A stretch of 64,000 nucleotides of DNA from Uloborus plumipes (taxonomy: Eukaryota; Arthropoda; Arachnida; Araneae; Uloboridae): the NCBI GenBank assembly GCA_038373865.1, contig JAXGGA010005170.1, positions 16,628-80,627 on the forward strand. Direction: 5' to 3'. A model generated the notes under the pieces. That model had not been told where the DNA came from. It searched no databases and saw only the letters and a list, made by a program, of their open reading frames with translations. The translations under genes and the position numbers were made by a program. This document shows positions 43,749 through 55,520 of the stretch, piece after piece. Positions within the stretch are counted from its first letter, which is position 1. Every line of letters starts with the position of its first letter.

Positions 43749-44121
43749 GGGCCCTGCTCCACATTGACGTAAAGCAGAAAAATAAAGCAGATACGTAATA
43801 TGGAGTAAATGGTGTTTCTATGGAAAGTACCCGGATTTTCGGTTTCTGCCTTCGGTTTCGATCGCGTTTTCTGATGATGTGGAGCAGAACCCTCAGTCTC
43901 TTGTCGATACTTTGCTTGTTAAAGATGTACAAAATATTCAAGTGTTTTTCTCGGTGTACTTGTATCTTAACACCTAAGGGCCCTGCTCCACATCAGCGTA
44001 AAACGCGACCGAAACCGAAGGCAGAAACCGAAAATCCGGGTACTTTCCATAGGAACACCATTTAATCCATTTTACGTTTCTGCTTTATTTTTCTGCTTTA
44101 CGTTAATGTGGAGCAGGGCCC
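43749..44121. mobile_element. MITE with GGGCCCTGCTCCACAT ends, made of two inverted halves
   Basis: Outer ends GGGCCCTGCTCCACAT and TGTGGAGCAGGGCCC are flanked by TA. Inner junctions at about 43893 and 43977 carry the same TGTGGAGCAG/CTGCTCCACA ends. Thus two copies of a 145-bp unit, rich in GGTTTCTGCCTTCGGTTTCG, stand inverted around an 80-bp spacer. Confidence 0.8.
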
Positions 44122-44209
44122 TAACAGCTTATGAGCTGTTTTGCAGTAAACCCTCATTAATCCAGACCCCTCTGAACTGAATTTTGCTAAATCCGTTGAC
44201 AACCGTTTA

Positions 44210-45819
44210 GGGGTGAATATCAGGAAAAGTTCCAATTTGACCATGGAAATTTTCAATTTATGAAGATACTCAGAAAATTAAATTAATAGGGCATTTCAAA
44301 TCCACATTAGTAACAATATTTTTTAAAAATTAGGGGCATGGTCAAGGTGAACATTTACCCCTCTTTTAGGTGGGGGTTGTCTTTGAGCGTTACCGACATG
44401 ATGAGAATGCTACCGAACTGACAAATATTACAGATTTTACACTTAGTGTATAAAAATAATCACTTTCACTACCTTTTATGTTAGAAAATAAAATAATTAT
44501 TACTTAGAATATAATAATACTTTCAGAGCCTGAACGCTTTTTTGTTTCATAAATAAAATTAGAGACTAATTAAAAGTTAGTTAAAGTCTAAATAAGTGCA
44601 ACAAAGTTTGTTTCAAACAGATAAATAGGTTAACAGTTAAAAAATCAAAATAAAATAAAATTCTTAACACAATCTTAAAAAACGAAATCAATTCAGGACA
44701 GTCAGAGTTTGGCGCGGGAGGGTGATTTTCACTAAAATGTTCGTAAGTTTTCCATTTTAAAATAAAATTATATTTTTGGGTGCAGTAGTTACGAACAAAG
44801 GTTGGAATATTGATGTAAAAGAAAATAGGGTGAAAAAAGCAATAATTTTGGTTGAAAACTCAAATTTTGCGGAAAAATTCATGTTTTTGAAGCATTTAAA
44901 AAACAATGAATAAACTGCTAAAATGGGAAAATTCGGCAGGAAAAACGATGCACTTAAATCTATCTGTGTACTTTAAAACTCAACAAACTCATAACACGAA
45001 GAAAAATTTGCGAAAAAACCTCGGTAACGCACGCATCAGTTTCGTAACAAATACCTTCTACTTCCGCGCTGCCGACATGACCGCTGCCGACATGACATAT
45101 TTCCTGCAATATGATAGCTTAACATCCCTAATTAAAGATTCGAAAATAAAAACACCTTATTATGTCCATGACAATAGGTTTCTTTTCCATTATGCAAAAA
45201 TAAATTGAAAAATTATTTTATTTTATGTCTTAATTTTCGCTGCCGATATGACACTTCATTTGGTAGAAACAGAAAAGTCAAGATTGAAAAAATCTTACCT
45301 GTAATTTAATGCAGCCGAAGTGAAAATTTTCTATCGGAACTGAAACATCACATATTAAAGCTTCACCCAGCGTAATTTTTTGGCGCCAAAAAATGTTTTG
45401 TCCAGATTTTAACATTCCGAAAGTTGGCTCACTCGTCATGTTATGAAAACTTGTGACAAGCAGAAATTGCCTTTTTTATCGATCTAAATTCATTTTATCT
45501 AACACACAAGAGTTAATCGTCATAGATGAACATAAAACACGTTAGTTCCTTTTGTATTTGTTTCTGCTGCGATGTTTTATAATCCACAGGATTTTTTTGA
45601 ACTTTGCGATTTGATAGTGTGACGCGCTGCCGACATGAAATTGAGGCAATAAAAAGAGTTCTATTGTCACAAATTAAAGTAAAACCTGAAAATGTTGTCA
45701 TGGATTGTATGTGCGACGCAGTTTACTGTCTGGAAAAAGAAAAGTTTTTGGTTTTTATTTGGAAGTGCTTGAGAAATTCATTTGTGACTTAAATTAGCAC
45801 TTTTCCTGATATTCACCCT
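44210..45819. mobile_element. TIR element (family D) with repeated GCTGCCGACATGA motif
   Basis: The ends GGGGTGAATATCAGGAAAAG and CTTTTCCTGATATTCACCCT are inverted and flanked by TA. CTGCCGACATGA-like words occur at about 44391, 45068, 45083, 45239 and 45626, all in one direction. Plus frame 44906-45208 crosses two of them and has no known motif. Confidence 0.75.
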
Positions 45820-46679
45820 TACCAGGAAAGTACGCGATCATGGAATAATGATTTTTTTTTATTAGTACCAATCGAAAGAGTATTGTAAAACATGTTTCTG
45901 GACGCACGCGTTTTTGCCCTCGCGCCCCCGTTATCGAAATATAAGGTCCTAAAGTTAGCTAATTTTTTTTTTAAAAATCGCCAATTTTAGCGAGTTATAA
46001 TGAAACTGGAAGCTGCGGTGCGATTACACTATTTGCGTCCAACGGGAAACTTGATTCCCATTTTTGGTCATCTGCAAAGCTTTTAAAAGACGGCTTTACA
46101 ATAATCTTTTACTTACTTTACCTGTGCGAGTTAAAGCAAAAAACTACTATCAAGCCTATGACATGGAAAGCAGAGAGCTTTTTAAAGAGGAAAAACAATT
46201 TTAAACAACACGTTAAAATTAAATTTTATCGTACTATTTGCGATTGAAGTAAGTCCCTTGTTTAAGGGGAGTCCCCCTTGTTAGGGGCCCTTGTCAACAG
46301 GAGGTGACAACTGAACCTCCCGTTTTTTTTAATTATTTTTTTAAAGTGTTCGTACAATTCTGTAGTATGGGGGGGGGGGGGGGTATATTTAGGGTTTTTA
46401 ATTGTAAAAATTGCAAATATGTTTTTTCAAACCACCTTTCTTTTGGTGGGTTCCCTATAACTCAAAGTGAGTTCTCCTAAACATTTCTGTCAATTGCACC
46501 ACTGGGTATGTAAGAATGGTCTTTCAAAAAAAAAAAAAAATGCTCAAAATTTAATGAAAATGTGTTCAAATAAAAAAATCAAACAGGAATGAGGTGTTTC
46601 TAACTCTTTTTAAACAGTTTATTTGTACTTTTGGACACGTTGTCTTGCATTTTTAACTTCAGGAATGAGGTGTTTTCTC
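45820..46679. other. Unassigned DNA
   Basis: AT-rich with a long G run at 46368-46384; nothing recognised. Confidence 0.4.
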
Positions 46680-46930
46680 GGAGATATTTTGAAAAAAAAA
46701 TGTTCGCTCGAATCGAACTTGTTTCTTCAAAAGTTACAAGTGAGGACAGAGGAAAAAATCGGAAATTCGAAATTGAATGAAATATTATTCAAATCAAAAA
46801 GTCGAATATGGTAGTGTATTGTCCTCACTGGGAAAAAAAATAGAATCGGACTATGCACTCAAAAGTTATTGCGAGGGGGGGGGGCAGAAAAACCGACCAA
46901 TAGACAGACTGACACAGTTTCCGCAGCTCA
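46680..46930 (-). repeat. Fragment related to R1 minisatellite
   Basis: AAATCAAAAAGTCGAATATGG, AGAATCGGACTATGCACTC and a GGGGGGGCAGAAAAACCGAC stretch are the inverse of R1's 5' minisatellite units (first 20 bases given). Confidence 0.5.
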
Positions 46931-47586
46931 AAACTCAAACTTCCTACTTTAAATTTCTCTGAGTATTTAATTATTTTTATTAAGTTGTGCTTTTTCGACT
47001 CAATTGTTTTGAGGGTATTTTTTCCAGTGCATCAGGCCCTCTTTCATGATTTTTTTCACATATTTTCTACTTTTACAGAAAAGTAAGCTAAAACTTGTAT
47101 TGATTTACAATTTTGTTAGTCTTTTCCTACCCGTTGAACATATAGCAGAACTAGTAAAACTTATTCTAGTGTTTTTAAACAGTACCAAATTAACATGCAA
47201 TATGTTTTACATTTACGTTACAGAGACTTTTCGCTACAGTGACCAATTTGTTTGAACGGCAGGGGTTTTTACAATGAATGCCGACTCTATTAGTATATTT
47301 TAAGAATGGAAATAATTATTTCCCTCTACCATTGATGTAATTTCCGACGTGGATATAATTTTGCAGCTATTGATATTTACCAATTCGTTATATGTTAATT
47401 ATAATAATTAACATATACAACTTAATTCAGTAAAAAAACCTAAAATAACTAAAATTCTAAAATGTATTGTTATCAATCGTAAAAAGATAAAAAATTAACA
47501 TCTTTGTAAAGCTTTTGCTCCTCTGGATAAAGCTCTCTGCTTTCCACATCATAGTCTTGATCAGCATTCTATTTTCTCTATCTCTA

Positions 47587-49299
47587 TCTCTTCTCTACTA
47601 ATAATAAAGCTGAAAGTTTGTCTCTCTTTCTTTCTTTCTGTCTGTCTGTCTGTCTGTCTGTTACGCGCGTAGCGCCAAAACCGTTCGGTCGATTTTCATG
47701 CCACTTGGCACAAAATTAGTTTGTAGCATGCAGTTTTGCACCTCGAAGCGATTTTTCGAAAATTCCATTTCGCTCTTTTTCTATTCGAATTCTTAACGGA
47801 AATTCGATAAAATAGGGAAGAAATATTTCACACACATTTTCAAGTCTTATGTCATTCGAAAGCTTGAAATTTTCTGCACAAAATGAAGTTTTTTCGAAGT
47901 TTCTACGATTATCATGAGAGCTGTAACAATTGTTTTTAGAATCCCGAAATTCAAGGCTTACCTTCAGTAAAGCAAGCCAAACGATTCTAAAATGGTTGAG
48001 CTTTAGAATAAAATTTGTTTGAAAAGAGGGATAAAATGAATTATTTTATCAACGGAAATCAACTTTTCATGTTGTTACTATGGTTACGTGTTCATACTTA
48101 TTTTTGTTTCGTTCTTTTTCCAGGGTTGCCAGCGTCAATCTTCGTAGGCTACGGCCAGACGTAGTATTTTTGATTCTACGGTAGTATTTTTTCGGCCCAA
48201 ATAAGGAGCGTAGTATTTTTCTGGCAACCCTGTTTCCAATACACTAATGACTTAATTAAAAGATTTGGCGGATTTTTTTTTTTTTTTCATTTTCATAGAT
48301 TTCGCATTTCAGCAACATTGATTTTGGCAACGTTTGGAAACAGTAGTATTTTGTAATATTTTTTTTAGAGGAGGCGTAGTATTTTTTTGTTCCAATTCTC
48401 TGGCAACCCTGTCTTTTTCCCGGTGAAGATGCTTTGGGACCCTGCTTGGCGCGTTTTCAAAAAGTCAACTACGCAAAATAGCTAGGGTTACCACGCTTGG
48501 CGAGCCTATCGTTCATTTAGCGAGAAAAGGGTACCTAAAGCACAGATTAACGAAATATCGTATCAATTGCGATATTGCATCGTTTTTTTAAAGTGTTTCA
48601 TTTCGGAAAATGTATTGTTTTGTTTTTTAAGTCAGGAAAGAAAACTTTCTTCTTCTTGTAAACTTTGGTAAGATTTCTGTTGGTTCCTGTTATCAACAAA
48701 ATTGTTCTTATTTTCTCTTTTGGCTTATTTTTGTCCATCTCCCTTGGGGTTGCATTCGAATGTTCCAAGGGGGTGTTTTTCCCCATTTATCGGGTAAATC
48801 AGTGTTTTCAATGCAAGGTGATATGAATTGGTTATCAAAAGTGATATGAATGGGCACGACCACTTGGCGATATATCGCCAAGCTTTTGATCGCCAAGTAT
48901 TTGACGCCAATTGGCGAAAAAAAATTTTTTTTTTTTTGATTTAGGTTCAATTTGGCGCTGTATTTTGCGAAAAATCCACTGAATGATGTTAAAATCGACG
49001 ATATTTAGGAGATTAATCATTGTAAAACATTTTTTTGCATTGTTTCGTAGCAAACTAGGGATACAAATGTTTGAATTGTTATCTTGCTCACTCCAAGCAC
49101 TATTTTAGCACTTAAGGCATCTACTAAGAAATTTACACGTAAAATTAAGTAATGTGGGGTCCATATCAGATCTTTATATCACTTTGAAGGAATTATAGTT
49201 GAATAAAACTAAAATAGAGCATTTTTTCTGCTATATCAATTATTTTACAAATGAACTTTTAATTTTATTCCACGGGCAAAGCCGTGCGGGTACCGCTAG
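47587..49299 (+). mobile_element. Helitron, third family, about 1.7 kb
   Basis: The 5' region TCTCTACTAATAATAAAGC is followed by (TCTG)n and CGCGTAGCGCCAAAACCG. The exact first base is uncertain because of TCTC repeats (47587 or 47592). The 3' end has hairpin CACGGGCAAAGCCGTG (49271-49286) then CGGGTACCGCTAG^T. No helicase. A hAT MITE, 48121-48411, lies inside. Confidence 0.85.
48121..48411. mobile_element. hAT MITE with perfect 8-bp duplication TCTTTTTC
   Basis: The ends CAGGGTTGCCAG and CTGGCAACCCTG are flanked by TCTTTTTC on both sides (48113-48120 and 48412-48419). A third CTGGCAACCCTG at 48221-48232 and repeated GTAGTATTTTT suggest an internal duplication. Confidence 0.88.
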
Positions 49300-49867
49300 T
49301 AGCTCATACAAGTAAGGGGTTAACGTAAAACTTCTTTTACTTTCTTTGCGAATGACCAAACATGGAAATGATGCGATGTCAAGCAAGCAGCGGAAGGGAG
49401 AATCGGGAGATAGCTTCAATTTCTTGCCAAGTCTTTAAATTTGGCTACTTTTCGGCCGACTTTAAGACCCCTTATCTCGAAAACGAGGGGACGAGGGCAC
49501 TTGATCTTTGTGTCAAAGACATGTCTCAGTATGCTTTTTCGAATGGTACCATTTTTAACTTTTTTCATTATTACTTAAGTCGAGTACTTTCCTGGTTAGA
49601 TATACGTATTGCGCAAATAAAAGGCGCGTGTGAACACAATGACGTTATTTTGTAGGCTGCATTTTAAATGTTTGTAATGCATTTCTGTAATTTTGCTTTA
49701 TATAGATTTTTTTTTCATTATCTTGAATTCAAAATACAATTTTAACTGTGGACAGCAGTTTTTTTATGTGCTTTGGCTCAATTTATTTGTTATTTTGTTT
49801 AGTCCGTACTTTTATTCATTCGAAAAACCCGGATCATTTTTCCATTTGGATTAATGAGACTCTACTG

Positions 49868-50413
49868 TACATTTAATGGGGGATTTCCCATTTCTCAAAT
49901 ATTTTTCTGAAAAAGCGCTGTCGGATACATGGGGTAAATTACTTTTTTTCTTTATTTTGACTCATTTTCTTTAAAAAAGTAATCTTAAAAGACACTCAGT
50001 CGCTGTTTTATTCATTCCTCATTCCCGTATTTGGCTTTTCGAGTTGACCAAAATTTCGTTCAGTTTTGAAGAGTTCAAATAACGTGTTAATTGTATTATA
50101 ACGTCTTAATAACGAAGCTCACAGAAATGGTGAATTAGCCGCCCGAGGCAAGAGCTTTCCAATTAGGTAATTAGGGAGTGGAAGACCATGGATGCGGCAT
50201 TGAATATTTGTAGAGTACTTGATGGGGGGGGGGGGGGAGGGGTTCAATTTGTCGAATGAAGCTCCGTAATTTAACCAAATGTAGGTATAGCACCATCATT
50301 TTTTTGTTTTTGTTTTTAAATTGCAGTTTTTCAATGCTATCTCCAACTTTAAGAAAATTTCGAGTGACCTCCGATTGGTGTTCCTTGGATTTCTTTACAT
50401 AAATATCAAGTAT
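49868..50413. other. Unassigned DNA
   Basis: A short R1-like scrap (ATTCCCGTATTTGGCTTTTC, about 50020) and a G run at 50224-50240; nothing else. Confidence 0.4.
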
Positions 50414-50414
50414 A

Positions 50415-50564
50415 ATCGAACCTCGTTAAAACGCGTCCAAGGTTAAAATCAATTCATTTTAACTGTAGTTCGTCTTATCCGAGCAACAATAAACAACAAA
50501 CAAAACGACGGGAATCACGCATATGGTTCGCTCAATAATTCGTTTTAAGCGTGTTCGAATTAAC
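50415..50564. mobile_element. pogo-like mini MITE
   Basis: AATCGAACCTCGTTAAAACG at the left and CGTTTTAAGCGTGTTCGAAT at the right are imperfect inverted repeats after TA. It abuts the next pogo element. Confidence 0.55.
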
Positions 50565-50566
50565 TA

Positions 50567-51730
50567 CAGTCGAACCCGCTTAATGGAATATCGGTTAATG
50601 GAATATCCCGCTTAATATAATACATTTTCAATGTCCCGAACCGTAGTAAATCATTTCTGTGTTAAATTTCCCGGTTAAAGGAATATCATGTTAGGAAGCA
50701 ATCCCGGTTAAAAGAATAATTTTTAGTCACGCTGATGTCGATCTCCTTCCATTTCCAACCCTTTTTTCCGGATATTTCCTCCAGTAAAAAGCAATAATGA
50801 TTGTGAAGCTAATGGACGGCTTCCAAATAATGTTTTGTCACTTCGTTGAAAGGGTGCAGGGGCAAGAAAAGCGATTCCTGGAATTTGAAAGTAATGTTTT
50901 CCTAGTGTTGTATACTGTTTGTCGCCCCCACTGTGTATTGTTCCTTCTGCTTCAGAGAATGAGCAATAAGTTTCGAATAAGCTTTACCTCTAGGGACCCA
51001 AAGAAGAGATAAGAGAATAAAGGAGTAATGGGCAAACCAACAGGTGTAAAGGACCGGGGAAGAAGACGAGGCTGTGACGAATCTGTTCCGAGAAGCGCAA
51101 CGATAAGTCTACTTTGATGTTCTGAAATCATTTTCCAATTTTGCTTCGGCTGTGCATGTGCTTGTCTCTTCATAATGTCTTCTAAGCGAAAAGATCGTAC
51201 TTTGAAAGAAAATGAATTTTATTGAATATTCAAATGCTAATGTAAATGTACGCAGTTACAACTTGAAAAAAAGTTCGAGATATCGCAATCTCAAGTTTCG
51301 AAATTGTTGAAAAATAAAGAACAAATTCTAAACGACTGGAAAATTAAACAAAAACCTTAATCAAAAGAGAAAATACACAGGTAAAGAATCAGAAGTTGAA
51401 GATGCTGCTCTCCTTCGCTGGTTTGCTGAGAAACGGGCTTGTAACGTTCCTGGTCATTTAATAAGTTCATTTTCAATTGAATTTCTAAATTTTAATATGT
51501 TTAAAGTATTATTAATTAATACATTTAAATTACCATTAATTAATATGTCTGAAGTTAATCGTTATATACTTGTTGATGAATATACTTGAGGTTAAGGCAA
51601 ATTTAAATGCTTTCTTGGTTTAAATGCAAGTTGGAACGTCGTGTGGATGGAATCCCGGATAATGGAATATCCCGCTTATTAGAATAATTTTACGTGACAA
51701 ATTGGCTATTCCATTAAGCGGGCTCGACTG
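50567..51730 (+). mobile_element. pogo element remnant, 1164 bp
   Basis: The ends CAGTCGAACCCGCTTAATGG and CCATTAAGCGGGCTCGACTG are flanked by TA (50565-50566 and 51731-51732). GGAATATCCCGCTTA motifs repeat near both ends. It contains an N-terminal transposase fragment. Confidence 0.9.
51176..51450 (+). pseudogene. pogo/Tigger transposase, N-terminal HTH fragment
   Basis: It starts MSSKRKDRTLKENEFY then a stop. After a frame change at 51253-51360 it reads QLQLEKKFEISQSQVSKLL followed by KNKEQILNDW, the second and third helices of a pogo/CENP-B-type DNA-binding domain. After another shift (from 51365) it reads KRKYTGKESEVEDAALLRWF and AEKRA, the start of the second, Tc5/CENP-B-type HTH domain. 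The DDE domain is absent, so this is an internally deleted, inactive copy. Confidence 0.85.
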
Positions 51731-51974
51731 TAGGTTCGACTGTAGTACAAGAACTTGCTTTTAAATGGCTGCATAAAAAAGATATGGAGAACGCATGCTC
51801 TCCACCTCTGGTCTAAGCGATCGAAATTTTCAGTAGAGTACAGTAGAGTCTCGAAAGTTCTAAGTGCTTTATCGACATTTTAAGGCATATCTTTAACAGC
51901 TAAAAATATTATATGCATTGAAATCTGAAAATCGGAATCTTTTGCTATAGTAGAATTTCCTTTAATGCATACAA

Positions 51975-53888
51975 TCTACTTATATTAGAAACTGAGTATC
52001 TTTCTATCTATCTTTCTTTCTTTCTATCTATCTATGTCATGATTTTTTCTTCTGAACGCCAATGAGCGGAAAGTTGAACCAGGTACCAATAGGTAGGTAA
52101 TTTTTCAGGCTTTATTAGTTTTAATTTATATAACTATACGAGTTTAATTAACGAAGATATCAATTAATAAGTAGTCAAATTTAAAGCGATTTGTTCTAAA
52201 TGACTAAATATGAAATCCATTGTTACAAAACGTGGTTGCTATGAAACAGTTATAATAATGATAACGAGAATCTTGAATGAAGGCTTATAAAACTCATTAA
52301 CGGGCCAAGTACGTAGTACTTTTAGCTAGGGATGCACCGATAAGCAAATTGGCCGATTACCGATTCGGCTAATGATAATCGGCCGATTAATCGGGAGAAC
52401 CGAATAATGATTAGAATTATTATTTTTAATACTATAAATTTCACCCTCACTGTTTTTTCCAATTTCTTTTGCAATTCCGATTTCAGAAATGGCAACTTAT
52501 TTATTCCTGAGAGAAGATTTGTTTTTCTCCATTTTTTCAAAATACATAATTTCAAAATTTTAGCAAATTTCTTTGAACCAATTATCATATTTTATGAATA
52601 AAATTGTATTAAGAGTCTAGACATGAAAATTATTTTTAAAAAATTAGGGGGAAGCTGTGGTGAACACTTTCATTTAGGAGTGATGTTCTTAATTCAAATT
52701 AATTTTTCAGTTATAAGTTGCTATTTATATCAAGTCTTTTATTCTTTGAAACTTAGAGGTGATCTAAAAGCATTAAGAGCTAAGTAGAAAAGTATTGACA
52801 CATGAAAAATGCTGCACCATTGTAAAAATACTTGTATTTATTCAAAATAGGAATATTAAATTATTAAATCATTTGTATCAACAGAGAGGACTATTATTAT
52901 TATTATTATTTTATTATTATTACATTGCTATTTTATATTTCATTCTTTGAATTGTTTTTTTTTTTACTTACTACACTACACTTTTGTACTACATGTTATA
53001 CTTGTACTTGCTGAAAATTATTTATTTCTTATTCATAAATTTATTCATCGTAGTTTCTTGTTCAAGCATCCTCAAGCATTTTTTTTTTAACATCTGACTG
53101 ATTATAAATGAAATGAGATATTTATGTTTTCGTATTCCAATTGAAAAGTTCAGGAATTTAACAAACGGTTTTCTTTTAATATTCCAATTAGTTGTACGCC
53201 TTGTACGAAATATTTTTTTTGTTTTCACTCGGTTCACTTTCATACTGCGTGTTATTCCAGAAAATTACATTTATTTACTGTTTATACAACTGTTTATCAT
53301 AGATTCTTGGTGAAAGTATACGTTGAAAAGTTATTTTCAAAAAAATATTTTTTTCGCCGATTAATCGGCAAGATTTTGCCGATTATTAATAATCGGCAGG
53401 GTGGCCGATTATGGCCGATTAATCGGTGCATCCCTACTTTTAGCGCTAGTTACTTGTAGTTTTCTGAAACATAAATTAGTTGAAAAACCAATTACTTATA
53501 TTAAAAACTGAGGAGCTATGTCTGCTTCTTTCCTTTGAGCGAGCTGAACTTACTGAAACTTTCCTCACCATCTTGAAGGCGCGAAGTACCCTTTCAACAT
53601 CTCAATAATTCGAATTATTTCTTGATGCAGGAAAAAAGAAAAGGCTTGAAGCGCCTTTTAGCGAGCTGCCTTGGCGGCGAGTAGTTTGTTGAAAATTTCT
53701 TTACTACTTTAAAGGCGCAAAGCGCCCGTGCAACGCCATGCCACGTTCTTAGTATGTCTTGAAATCTTATGAACATTATATTATACCAAATAGTATTACA
53801 TCAGAATGAGGTAACAGTTAGGGAGGGGGGGGGGGGAGTTATGCACCAACCTGCCGCAGGAAGCTACTCTAGCTTCCCTGGCAGCTAG
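51975..53888 (+). mobile_element. Helitron, family H-long, with hAT inside
   Basis: It starts A^TCTACTTATATTAGAAACTG with (TATC)n just after, and ends hairpin-CTAG^T (53885-53889). The old hairpin region is at about 53726-53743, with CTTAGTA where H-short has CTAGTA. The full element minus the 1.1 kb hAT is about 800 bp. Non-autonomous. Confidence 0.88.
52327..53436. mobile_element. hAT element with perfect 8-bp duplication CTTTTAGC
   Basis: The ends TAGGGATGCACCGAT and ATCGGTGCATCCCTA are flanked by CTTTTAGC (52319-52326 and 53437-53444). Both ends are packed with GGCCGATTAATCGGC-like repeats. 1110 bp, non-coding. Confidence 0.93.
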
Positions 53889-54336
53889 TAAAGTAATAAA
53901 AAAAGTATCGAGGGGTCGGAGTCAATAACACTCGCCAAGTGTCACAAAGTATTCTCTAACTTCTCGCGATAGATGCTTTGCAGATAATTAATTGATATGC
54001 AAAACGGCTTAGTATGAACAATGTTTTACCCCCTAATGGTTGCTCAAAAAGTATGAAGTTTCTACCGCTAAAATAATTTTCCGGATAATCCGAATTTTCA
54101 ATTATCCGAGGTAAATTAAACCCCACTTACCTCGGATTCTCGAGACGCTACTATGTTGAAGGAAAATTAGATATTTACCTGCGTAAGATTTCCTAAAGAG
54201 AACTTCTCCGGAATCGAGTGCTGCCACAAAGTGGCAAACTTCGCATTGTGTGTACCAGAAACAGTGCCAACTGTGAAGCGCCGAGCTGTCGAGAAAGGAA
54301 AAAAGATTGGAAATAATGGTTTGAATATTTTGTATA
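53889..54336. other. Unassigned DNA
   Basis: No feature recognised; GGATAATCCGAATTTTC (54073) recalls a pogo end but has no partner nearby. Confidence 0.4.
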
Positions 54337-54987
54337 CAGGGTGTCCACTCCAATCGTGGACCAATAGCTAATTTCTAAACGGTTAGAGATAAGCATATAG
54401 TTTATTTAGGAAAAAATCTCCAAATTATGAAAGAAATTTTGGGTCTATTCAATGTTTTTCAAAAAATCAAATTTTGAAAGAGTTACGAAATTTAAATTTT
54501 TATACAGCCCCCCAGTCCTATCAATCATATTTAGTAAAACATTAGTGACACTGTAACGTTTAAAACTAAAAAAAAATCACTCTTCTACGACAAAAATTGA
54601 CCGAGTTATGACGTTTTGAAAAATCAAGATTTTGAAGGATTTCGCATACGGTCCCTTAAGCGATCTCTCGATGACGTCATGAAATAATGCAAAATCTTGA
54701 TTTTTCAAAACGTCATAACTCGGTCAATTTTTGTGGTAGAACAGTGATTTTTTTTTAGTTTTAAACGTTACAGTGTCAAGAATGTTTTACTAAATATGAT
54801 TGATAGGACTGGGGGGCTGTATAAAAATTTAAATTTCGTAACTCTTTCAAAATTTGATTTTTTGAAAAACATTGAATAGACCCAAAATTCCTTTCATAAT
54901 TTGGAGATTTTTTCCTAAATAAACTATATGCTTATCTCTAACGGTTTAGAAATTAGCTATTGGTCCACGATTGGAGTGGACACCCTG
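54337..54987. mobile_element. Giant palindrome MITE P, copy 2 (651 bp)
   Basis: CAGGGTGTCCACTCCAATCG at the left is mirrored by CGATTGGAGTGGACACCCTG at the right, with TA flanks. The spacer of about 58 bp (around 54635-54690) is the reverse complement of that in copy 1. Confidence 0.92.
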
Positions 54988-55104
54988 TATATTACTTTAT
55001 GAGAAGTCAAATGATCTGGGTGAACTTTTTAAAAGTGTTGAGTAAATGGCGCAAGTTCAAACCCTTGGTATGCTTTTATTGAAAAGTTTTTAAAATCATT
55101 CTTT

Positions 55105-55520
55105 ATAGCAGCATCAACCAGGGTTGCCAGTAACATTTCTTGCCCTTTGACAGATAACTGTTTCTACCATCCTTTACACTAGTCACATTCAGATTTTCAA
55201 TTTGGACGCTTGTCCTCCTTGCTTCTAGATGCTTCATAACTCTATACCTCAAAGCCAAACTAATGTTAGTCACATCATCAAAACTTTGCAGAAAAGCGCA
55301 AAAACTTGTCTGATGCACACAAAGGTTAGGCCTTTTTACGCTGGTAAATAATAAAGGATTTTTCTTAATGCACAATTTATATTGTTACGGCTCAATGTAA
55401 GGAAATATTCTACATATAATGCATTAATAACATGAAACTCACCATTTTTGGTCTTGCATGAATCTGGCACTGAGGTATAGACATATCGCTCGCGGGCTGC
55501 TGCAATAGCGGGACAACTCA
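55105..55520 (-). other. Candidate coding fragment, unidentified
   Basis: The minus strand has a clean 90-codon frame (55103-55375) with normal composition. It contains SFCAFLQSFDDVTNISLALR, then RVMKHLEARRTSVQIENLNV and a KGKKCYWQPW end. A possible acceptor (TTATTTACCAG) lies near its start. A second stretch, RERYVYTSVPDSCKTKNG (about 55440-55500), ends at a good donor, GGTGAGTTT. These could be two exons or a decayed mobile gene. I recognise no family and cannot confirm expression. Confidence 0.3.

Larger units (their letters stand above)
44144..49867. mobile_element. pogo-like element with large nested insertions (boundaries tentative)
   Basis: Left CAGTAAACCCTCATTAATCC and right GGATTAATGAGACTCTACTG are inverted at 17 of 20 bases. 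TA follows the right end, while TG precedes the left. A 44210-45819 element and the Helitron 47587-49299 lie inside. No transposase recognised; the plus frame at 49362-49655 has no recognisable motif. Confidence 0.5.

Noticed and set aside
43820..44065. 81-codon plus frame with RCTCILTPKGPAP
   Set aside because: It lies entirely within the inverted halves of the 43749-44121 MITE.
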